The notes under the pieces: generated by a model
Databases searched by the model: none
What the model saw: only the letters and a program-made list of their open reading frames with translations
What the model was told of the DNA's origin: nothing
In this document: in pieces, positions 59,045 to 64,000 of the stretch
Numbering within the stretch: the first letter of the stretch is position 1
How the letters are laid out: the number at the start of each line of letters is the position of its first letter
Assembly (NCBI RefSeq): GCF_018336155.1
Contig: NZ_JAGYHF010000014.1
Location: 50,724 to 114,723 of the forward strand
Source of the DNA: Pseudomonas rustica
GTDB lineage: Bacteria; Pseudomonadota; Gammaproteobacteria; Pseudomonadales; Pseudomonadaceae
Reading direction: 5' to 3'
Length of the DNA: 64,000 bases
Program-made: the position numbers and the translations under genes

Positions 59045-59515
59045 TCAGTCGGCGCTTTTCTGTGTTCCCGCCCCACTCTTTTTCCCACTCGAAGCGGGCA
59101 ACGACTTTCCCACCGTCTCCGCCAAGGCCTGCTGCGCTTCAAGTGCGGCATTGCCGGCGGAAGCCAGGACGAAAAGGAAGAACTCAAGGTTCGAGTTCAG
59201 CAACTGCTCGCAGATATCAGGGCTGAAGTCGAGCGGGTTTCCGTCCGCATCCTTGACGCCGGTCCAGTCCTTGACAATGAACTGACTGAACAGCTTGCAC
59301 TGGGTCTGGTTTTCGGTCGTCTCGCCAACCACTACACCGACCTGACCATGTTCGAACTGGGCATCTGCACTGCGCAGCTTGCGGCGCTCGCGCTCAAGGG
59401 CGACGACGTAACCAGGGTTATCAATTCGTGCCAGCAACACTTTGGTGTCGTCGTCATAGGCGACCCACTTGGTTTCCGTGGTGTTCTGGTCTGTCTTTTT
59501 CATCTGCAAAGCCAT
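59045..59515 (-). CDS. phage tail assembly chaperone (gpG-like)
   Basis: 156 residues. Position between major tail protein and tape measure, length and helical C-terminus (LLNSNLEFFLFVLASAGNAALEAQQALAE) fit gpG. A charged start (MKKTDQNTTETKWVAYDDDTKVLLARI) precedes a small beta domain. TGAGGA lies before the ATG. Eleven codons before its stop is GAAAAAG, where ribosomes can shift -1 into the T frame. Confidence 0.8.
   Translation of the reverse strand: MALQMKKTDQNTTETKWVAYDDDTKVLLARIDNPGYVVALERERRKLRSADAQFEHGQVGVVVGETTENQTQCKLFSQFIVKDWTGVKDADGNPLDFSPDICEQLLNSNLEFFLFVLASAGNAALEAQQALAETVGKSLPASSGKKSGAGTQKSAD
59078..59084 (-). promoter_or_regulatory. candidate -1 programmed frameshift site (G AAA AAG)
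   Basis: Zero-frame codons AAA-AAG preceded by G. A -1 slip re-pairs the A-site lysine tRNA fully (AAG to AAA) and joins G to the open T frame (GAG TGG GGC...). Lambda uses GGGAAAG at the same place. The P-site re-pairing is imperfect here, so efficiency may be low. Confidence 0.62.
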
Positions 59516-59540
59516 GCGAAGTCCTCACGCCACGCCGAAA

Positions 59541-59573
59541 AAGGACCGCCCCGGCTGGCGTTGGTGCCGGGGC
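59541..59573 (-). terminator. hairpin terminator between major tail protein and gpG genes
   Basis: GCCCCGGC/GCCGGGGC stem (59548-59573), 10-nt loop, then CGGTCCTTTTT on the minus strand. It would lower expression of genes after the abundant major tail protein. Confidence 0.7.
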
Positions 59574-59594
59574 AGTCAAAGGGGTCAATCGGTG

Positions 59595-60755
59595 TTACGA
59601 GACGGTGATCACCGACGTGCTCAGCTTCGTGCCGTCGTATTTGCTGGTAGCGGTGATGGTCGCCGTGCCAGATGCCACGCCAGTGACGAGACCGGTAGAG
59701 CTGACGGTCGCCTTGCTCGGGGCGCTGCTCGACCAGATCACGTTCTGCGGTGCGCCAGAAGGCAACACCGAAGCGGTCAGCTGCTGAGTTGCCGCTACGG
59801 CGACAGTTGCAGTGCCTGGAGCCACGGTGACGCTGGTCGGGGCCACATACGGAGCACGGGTAATGGTCGGCGCGATCTTGGCCACGGTGTAATTCAGTGT
59901 CAGCTCGATCAGGTCAGTTTTGCCGCCACTAGGTAGCTCACCGTCGACCTCAACCGCCGGGAAGCTGAAGGTGTACTTGTTGCCCACGCTGTCGGTGATA
60001 GGGAATTCGACCGCCACCGGCTTACGGGTGAAAGTGTTCTTCCAGATGCCCCAGGCCGTGGCCGACCATGCCATCGTGATAGTGCCGGTGATGGCCGCCT
60101 CGGTGGCGATCTGCGCGCCCGGGCCGAGCTTTTCAGTACCGATGCAGCGCTGAGCCTGAAGGCCGTTGTCGAGCGATGCGGTCATGCCAGAGACGCACGC
60201 CTGACCCTCCATCGAGGCGCCATCGATCAGCAGCGTGCCGACGTTGCCATTTGCCATAAACGGAGTGGTCGTCGGGGCGCCCGGAGCCAGAACAATCGGC
60301 GCATTGCTGTCCGTGTAGTCCAGGCAGGCGGTGCCGAAGGTGACAGTCACCTTGCCGTCGCTCGGGATGTCCAGAGCAAAGGTCGGGATATGAACGCCCT
60401 TGAACAGCGAGTAGACGCCCACGTCCATGTAGTTCTTGGCGATACTGAAGGTGTGGCGAACATCGCCCACGGTCAGCACGTTGCTTGCCCAGTTTCCGTA
60501 AAATGCGGCTTCCAGCAGTTTGTCGAAGCTGCCGTAGGACAGCTCGGCCGTCAGGTCGCCGCCGATGTCGGTACTGGTCACGACCGAGCCCTGACTGATG
60601 CGCGAGTCGGTGATCTCGTCGCTGGTGGCAGTGTTGACGGTCGGGGTCATGGCGTTGCCGGTCAGCCGGAGCGTGTCCCAGGTGCCGGTGCTGGGAGTAA
60701 CGCCAGGCGTAGACTCAGCAATGATGTAGCTCGTAACTTTGGCGCCGCTCGACAT
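59595..60755 (-). CDS. phage major tail protein with C-terminal Ig-like (Big_2) domain
   Basis: 386 residues from the ATG at 60755, with TGGAGA upstream. Residues 1-~300 are a tail-tube protein (SYIIAESTPGVTPSTGTWDTLRLTGN, SYGSFDKLLEAAFYGNW, GIWKNTFTRKPVAVEFP). The last ~80 residues form a bacterial Ig-like group 2 domain: VTVAPGTATVAVAATQQLTA, VIWSSSAPSKATVSSTGLVT, GTATITATSKYDG. Such Ig domains decorate phage tails and may bind cell-surface sugars weakly. Confidence 0.9.
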   Translation of the reverse strand: MSSGAKVTSYIIAESTPGVTPSTGTWDTLRLTGNAMTPTVNTATSDEITDSRISQGSVVTSTDIGGDLTAELSYGSFDKLLEAAFYGNWASNVLTVGDVRHTFSIAKNYMDVGVYSLFKGVHIPTFALDIPSDGKVTVTFGTACLDYTDSNAPIVLAPGAPTTTPFMANGNVGTLLIDGASMEGQACVSGMTASLDNGLQAQRCIGTEKLGPGAQIATEAAITGTITMAWSATAWGIWKNTFTRKPVAVEFPITDSVGNKYTFSFPAVEVDGELPSGGKTDLIELTLNYTVAKIAPTITRAPYVAPTSVTVAPGTATVAVAATQQLTASVLPSGAPQNVIWSSSAPSKATVSSTGLVTGVASGTATITATSKYDGTKLSTSVITVS

Positions 60756-60784
60756 AGTGAGTCTCCAGATTGCGGACATGAAAA

Positions 60785-60804
60785 AGCCCGCGACATGGCG
60801 GGCT
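60785..60804 (-). terminator. hairpin terminator before the major tail protein gene
   Basis: AGCCCGC/GCGGGCT stem with a 6-nt loop and TTTTTC on the minus strand, just upstream of the tail protein's ribosome site. Confidence 0.7.
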
Positions 60805-60825
60805 GTAGTTGGTGCGGGTACTGAC

Positions 60826-61218
60826 TTAGCCGGCGCGGAACCGGATGTTTACGTTTATCTGATAGAAGCCTTCGAACTCGCCGGCCGGGATCTGGCTCGC
60901 CTCCATGCACTCAAGGTCTCCCGATTGCCAGTAGGCGAAGTGCTCTTCGAGCTGATCCGACAGAATGTTGATGCCCTTCATACCACTTCCGAGCCGAGCG
61001 AAGCACTGAATGCTGATCTGCCCAGGCTTGCGCGTGTACGGCTTGTCAGCCATGCCGGCCATGAAGGCCGATGCGTGCTGGATGTTCAGGCGGCACCAGA
61101 GGCCAGTCGCCGGCGGCGTGAAGGTCTGCGTGTTTGGGTAATCGATGCTCGACTGCGGAAGGCCGGTGAAGGCGACCATCCTGGCAGTGATCAGCTTGCG
61201 GATTTCTTCATAGGTCAT
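60826..61218 (-). CDS. phage tail terminator-like protein (DUF4128 / gpU position)
   Basis: 130 residues. MTYEEIRKLITARMVAFTG and SIQCFARLGSGMKGINILSDQLEEHF resemble DUF4128 proteins at the gpU position, between the gpZ-like and major tail protein genes. Tail terminators cap the tube end and join it to the head. ATG overlaps the upstream stop (ATGA). Confidence 0.78.
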   Translation of the reverse strand: MTYEEIRKLITARMVAFTGLPQSSIDYPNTQTFTPPATGLWCRLNIQHASAFMAGMADKPYTRKPGQISIQCFARLGSGMKGINILSDQLEEHFAYWQSGDLECMEASQIPAGEFEGFYQINVNIRFRAG

Positions 61219-61790
61219 CGGTAGGCCTCAGATACGCCGATCCATGCGAGGTCGTAGACGCCGCCCGGTGCCTGGGTCGAATGCCCGAGTTCGAGCATTT
61301 CGCCGTAGGGGCTGTTCGTCTGGATATAGATCACGGGGTAATTGCCTGACGAGTTGATCGTCAGCGCCCCCTTGTTGATGGTCTCGCGGCCGGATGGATC
61401 GACGTTCTCGACGACTGTGAAGTCTGGAGCGCCAATTGACACAAGGTGACTGCCGCGGAATGTCCCGCCGACGTAGCCCTTGCCGGCAGCCTTGGCATCG
61501 ACAAAGAAGTTTTCCTTCCTCTCGCGCTGGGTCAGCTTCTTGAATTGCTTCTTGCCGGTGTTGGTGGCGTTGCGGGCGTCGACGTTGGCGTCGTAGGCAT
61601 TGGCCAGTGCCGTATTCTGCGATCGCAGCTCGATGTTGGCCTTCCACAGATCCGGATTGCCCACGGGTGAGCGATTAACGACTTCGGTCAGCATGGCCAT
61701 GGCGATCGCGCGAACATGCGTGGTCACGTCTTCGTCGATCTGGTCGGCGAAGTCAGTGAGGCTATGGCTCCACCCCGCCTTGTTCGTCAT
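61215..61790 (-). CDS. phage tail completion / HK97 gp10-like protein (gpZ-like)
   Basis: 191 residues from the ATG at 61790. The longer open frame is a shadow of the next gene. SLTDFADQIDEDVTTHVRAIAMAMLTEVVNRSPVGNPDLWKAN contains the RSPVxTGxLR-like motif of gp10/gpZ proteins (shown in part), and PYGEMLELGHSTQAPGGVYDLA is the conserved end. It should act at the head-tail interface. Start overlaps the upstream stop. Confidence 0.83.
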   Translation of the reverse strand: MTNKAGWSHSLTDFADQIDEDVTTHVRAIAMAMLTEVVNRSPVGNPDLWKANIELRSQNTALANAYDANVDARNATNTGKKQFKKLTQRERKENFFVDAKAAGKGYVGGTFRGSHLVSIGAPDFTVVENVDPSGRETINKGALTINSSGNYPVIYIQTNSPYGEMLELGHSTQAPGGVYDLAWIGVSEAYR

Positions 61791-62149
61791 CAGACTTTCC
61801 TCAGCTGGATTTCGTAATGGGCGCCGGCCGGGTCGGTCTGGACGTTGATTATGTCGAAATCGTTGATCTTGTGGCCGATGTCCGGCACCCCGCCGATTGT
61901 TTCGTTGGTCAGCGCGATCAGCAGTTGGTCGGTGGCGCGGATATTCACGCCGTCGACCTGTGCAATCTTGAAGGCGTCGAACACGCCCCGGCCGATGTAG
62001 GCGATGACAACAGGGTCGCCCGCCACTTCGTTGACCGGATCCCACGTTCCCGGCAGCGTCACGCCGCCGCTGAATGGCTTCACGGCGTCCGACAGATCGG
62101 TGTCGAAGGCCTCAGCCAGATCCGCCTGGATCTCTTCACGTAGGCCCAT
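61790..62149 (-). CDS. phage head-tail connector / closure protein (position of gpFII)
   Basis: 119 residues, mainly beta: GVTLPGTWDPVNEVAGDPVVI, GVNIRATDQLLIALT and PDIGHKINDFDIINVQTDPAGAHYEIQLRK. The ending resembles small siphophage head-closure proteins. It overlaps the gpZ-like gene by one base pair and follows the DnaT-like adaptor by 3 bp. Assignment rests on size and synteny. Confidence 0.7.
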   Translation of the reverse strand: MGLREEIQADLAEAFDTDLSDAVKPFSGGVTLPGTWDPVNEVAGDPVVIAYIGRGVFDAFKIAQVDGVNIRATDQLLIALTNETIGGVPDIGHKINDFDIINVQTDPAGAHYEIQLRKV

Positions 62150-62152
62150 GGG

Positions 62153-62542
62153 TCACCTGTATACGTTGAAGCTGAAGCCGTTGACACGCCACGGCGCGAG
62201 CAGCCCCAGCGCGAACTGGACGCCATCGGGCAGCGCGGTGGATTTGCTGGTGTCGATCGAGGCGAACGTCTTGCTGGTGGTCACCGATCCCGCCTTCACC
62301 ATCTTGGCCTCAAGCGATCCCTCGGTTTGTTGCTGGTACAGCTTCCCCTCAGAGGCGACAACCGCCAGCTCGGCGCCGGCCTGCTTCACCTCTTCGGGAA
62401 TGGCGTCCATGTCGACACCGACGAGGCTGAGCGAGGTCAGATAGGCATTCGCCTGCAACACCGCCCGGGCTTTCTTGTCATCTGGAGCCCACGAAGCCCC
62501 GAGGATGGCGTCAACGTCCGCCACGGTGATGTAGGTAGCCAT
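62153..62542 (-). CDS. phage head-tail adaptor (DnaT-like family)
   Basis: 129 residues. MATYITVADVDAILGASWAP and KARAVLQANAYLTSLSLVG fit the 'putative DnaT-like ssDNA-binding' family, which in phage genomes sits next to the capsid gene and structurally acts as the portal adaptor. The family name is historical. The next gene starts 3 bp after its stop. Confidence 0.8.
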   Translation of the reverse strand: MATYITVADVDAILGASWAPDDKKARAVLQANAYLTSLSLVGVDMDAIPEEVKQAGAELAVVASEGKLYQQQTEGSLEAKMVKAGSVTTSKTFASIDTSKSTALPDGVQFALGLLAPWRVNGFSFNVYR

Positions 62543-62563
62543 CAGGCCTCCGCTTGAATGAGT

Positions 62564-62577
62564 GGGGCCGAAGCCCC
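62564..62577 (-). other. UUCG-capped hairpin between head genes
   Basis: GGGGC-CGAA-GCCCC on the plus strand (TTCG loop on the transcript). No T run follows. It lies in the 40-bp gap between the HeH-domain and adaptor genes and may stabilise or process the late mRNA. Confidence 0.5.
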
Positions 62578-62582
62578 GGGTG

Positions 62583-63128
62583 TTACTGGTTGGCCTTCAG
62601 CAGCGCGAGCAGCTCAGGCTTAGAGTCGTTGACCTTGTAGGTCACGCCCTTGGCATCGAGTTGCTCCTTGATCTGCACGACAGTCAGCTCGTCGAGCGGG
62701 TCGGTCGCATTGGCCAAGCGATTTTTCTCTGCCTGCGCCAGCAAGTCATCGACCTGCTTCTGCAGCTCTTCGGACTTGCTCACGGCTGCATCGCGATCGC
62801 TTACCAAGCGCTGCATGCCCGACTGAATGCCGGACAGGGTCTGATACAGGCGCATCGCGGGGCCGTCGCCTTCAACAGGGTTCAGCACGCCAGCTTCAAG
62901 GCCAGCAGCCAGCGCGTTTACGGCGTCGAGCTGCAGGGCCTCGCGGGACGGTTCAGCACCACCGCCACTGTTACGGCCGCCACCTTCTGCGGTGCGCGAT
63001 CGAGCATGGTCTACGCCACCGGTTTCGCCGACTGTCTGCGGGCCGACAGTGATCTCGCCTTCATTACCCGAAAAGCCCCAGCGGGCTTTAATGTTCGGGT
63101 CGATGTGGTTGTCTTTTTTTACGGTCAT
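62583..63128 (-). CDS. phage protein with C-terminal HeH/LEM-like domain
   Basis: 181 residues. A Gly/Arg-rich disordered N-terminus (RSRTAEGGGRNSGGGAEPSR) is followed by a coiled coil (SDRDAAVSKSEELQKQVDDL) and a C-terminal HeH/SAP-like helix-extended loop-helix (LTVVQIKEQLDAKGVTYKVN...LLALLK). HeH domains are short nucleic-acid- or protein-binding modules frequent in small phage head-gene-cluster proteins. Its place directly after the capsid gene suggests a head accessory or assembly role, but this is inference. Confidence 0.75.
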   Translation of the reverse strand: MTVKKDNHIDPNIKARWGFSGNEGEITVGPQTVGETGGVDHARSRTAEGGGRNSGGGAEPSREALQLDAVNALAAGLEAGVLNPVEGDGPAMRLYQTLSGIQSGMQRLVSDRDAAVSKSEELQKQVDDLLAQAEKNRLANATDPLDELTVVQIKEQLDAKGVTYKVNDSKPELLALLKANQ

Positions 63129-63150
63129 GGGTTTCTCCTGGATCAGTGCT

Positions 63151-63177
63151 GCGCGGCGGGCAACTCACCCGCCGCGC
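63151..63177 (-). other. strong hairpin after the capsid gene
   Basis: A perfect 10-bp GC stem GCGCGGCGGG/CCCGCCGCGC with a 7-nt loop in the 55-bp gap between the capsid and HeH genes. There is no T run, so it is more likely an mRNA 3'-protecting or attenuating structure than a terminator. Confidence 0.6.
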
Positions 63178-63183
63178 GCTTGG

Positions 63184-64000
63184 TTACGGCGTTGGCGCAG
63201 TAACGAGGGAGGTGATGAACGCCATAGGCACCTGCTTGCGAGCGAACTTGCGCTCCCAGTTGGTGGCCAGCGCCAGGTCCGCCCAGTTCGCCGAGATCGG
63301 GCGAGTGGTGGTCGGGGTGCCGGTGATGGTGGTGCTGGTGAAAGAGAAGCCCAATGGGTGCACAACGAAGTTGCGACGAGTCCACAGGGTTTCCGCGCCG
63401 CCACCGTTACCGCGATCAGGCGTGCGGTCGTATTCCAGGCCGTCTTCGCCTTCTGGCTGCTGCTCGGCGAAGCCGATGGCGCCCGGGCCGAAGATGATCG
63501 ACAGGTACTTAGCGGTTGGACCGGTGCCGATCACAGGCAGACCGTCGTCCAGAACAACCGGCATGCCTTGGAAGCGACCGAACTCAGGGGTTTGGTCTGC
63601 CATCGGAGTGAAGTCGATCTGGTTCTGAATCGACAGCTCGGTGTGAACTGCCGAGTGCATGGCGATGACGCTCAGGCCGCCCAGTTGGCCGGTGTAGTCG
63701 CCCATGGTGCCCTTGGCGCGGATCACTGCGGCCGGGTTGATGATGCCGCCAGCGTCTACGACCATGTCGCCGCCATTGGAGGCGATGTTGTCGTTGTAGA
63801 TGCCCACTGCGGTGGCAATGGTGCGGCGCTGGGCCACTCGCTGCCAGTAGGAGATCAGGCGACCTGCCACGAACTCCAGCGGGTCTTGCTTGGTGATGTT
63901 CTTCACCAGGTTCATGCAGTTCCAGCCTTCGTTGAGGTACGCGGCGCGCGCCTGCATGGAAGCGCTGGTCACCGACAGCGGCACCGCGATGTCGGTGTAG
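63184..64000 (-). CDS. phage major capsid protein (partial, 5' end off window)
   Basis: At least 272 codons. The frame continues past the right edge (YTDIA precedes the first internal GTG), so the N-terminus is missing. NLVKNITKQDPLEFVAGRLISYWQRVAQRR broken here, MVVDAGGIINPAAVIRAK, MHSAVHTELSIQNQIDF and MPVVLDDGLPVIGTG are typical of the HK97-fold major capsid proteins annotated as 'major capsid protein/coat protein' in Pseudomonas siphophages. It forms the icosahedral head shell. Confidence 0.87.
   Translation of the reverse strand, partial: YTDIAVPLSVTSASMQARAAYLNEGWNCMNLVKNITKQDPLEFVAGRLISYWQRVAQRRTIATAVGIYNDNIASNGGDMVVDAGGIINPAAVIRAKGTMGDYTGQLGGLSVIAMHSAVHTELSIQNQIDFTPMADQTPEFGRFQGMPVVLDDGLPVIGTGPTAKYLSIIFGPGAIGFAEQQPEGEDGLEYDRTPDRGNGGGAETLWTRRNFVVHPLGFSFTSTTITGTPTTTRPISANWADLALATNWERKFARKQVPMAFITSLVTAPTP

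Larger units (their letters stand above)
46299..64000. mobile_element. lambda-like siphophage prophage (partial, continues right)
   Basis: From the tRNA fragment onward nearly all genes are phage structural or lysis genes on the minus strand. They are in canonical siphophage order when read from the right: capsid, head-tail joining, tail completion, major tail protein, G/GT, tape measure, minor tail, NlpC/P60, tip protein, spike, endolysin, spanins. All recognisable structural genes appear full length, so the element may be functional. Integrase, repressor, replication, terminase and portal genes are not in the window. Confidence 0.92.

Overview
The window is a chromosomal segment of a Pseudomonas of the fluorescens lineage. 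The basis is the GC-rich coding, Pseudomonas-type gene families (a DUF6124-like protein, LysR/GlxA regulators, a YbfB/YjiJ-like MFS protein) and many copies of the REP-like inverted repeats typical of this group (cores GTAGGAGCTGCCGCAGGC, GTGGGAGCGGGCTTGCTCGC and TAGGAGTGAGCCTGCTCGCG).

Region 1 (1-20.6 kb) is a Wzx/Wzy-type exopolysaccharide locus. A partial, divergent membrane sulfatase/phosphoethanolamine-transferase-like gene sits at the left edge. A tightly packed plus-strand series follows, mostly with ATGA-type overlaps: UDP-glucose dehydrogenase, UDP-glucuronate epimerase, initiating sugar transferase, a CpsD-like ATPase lacking the Walker A lysine, Wza-like export lipoprotein, GumC/Wzz-like chain-length protein, one GT4 and two GT2 glycosyltransferases, a Wzy/WaaL-like polymerase, a CE4 deacetylase, a flippase, a secreted glycosidase-like protein, a GNAT-like protein, a FemAB/CelD-like acyltransferase, a YdjC/ChbG deacetylase and a second GNAT-like paralogue. 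The expected product is a uronic-acid-containing polymer whose amino sugars may be de-N-acetylated and re-acylated.

Region 2 (20.6-46.2 kb) is housekeeping and accessory genome: a methyltransferase, an orphan HigA-like antitoxin with a fragment of its lost toxin, LysR/AraC/GlxA regulators, a secreted esterase, an MscS channel with a cyclic-nucleotide-binding domain, a DoxX-ABM-amidohydrolase-isochorismatase operon, two convergent OmpR-type/STAND ATPase regulators, pirin, an MFS transporter, quinone oxidoreductase, an alpha/beta hydrolase and small secreted proteins. REP elements are dense. One lies in frame inside a regulator and two form the 3' ends of coding sequences.

Region 3 (46.3 kb to the right edge) is the right part of a lambda-like siphophage prophage in a tRNA-Pro(GGG) gene. 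It starts with the 3' tRNA fragment (host attachment junction with the native tRNA terminator), then phased AGTCACGC repeats and an SOS (LexA) box at a small coiled-coil gene. Minus-strand late genes follow, given here in reverse order of transcription: Rz/Rz1 spanins, GH19 endolysin, a plus-strand acyltransferase-3 moron, tail spike, an I-J fused tail tip protein, NlpC/P60, minor tail proteins, tape measure, G/GT chaperones with a probable -1 frameshift, Ig-domain major tail protein, tail completion and head-tail joining proteins, an HeH-domain protein and the major capsid protein (cut by the window). Integrase, early genes, terminase, portal and the intact tRNA-Pro should lie beyond 64 kb.
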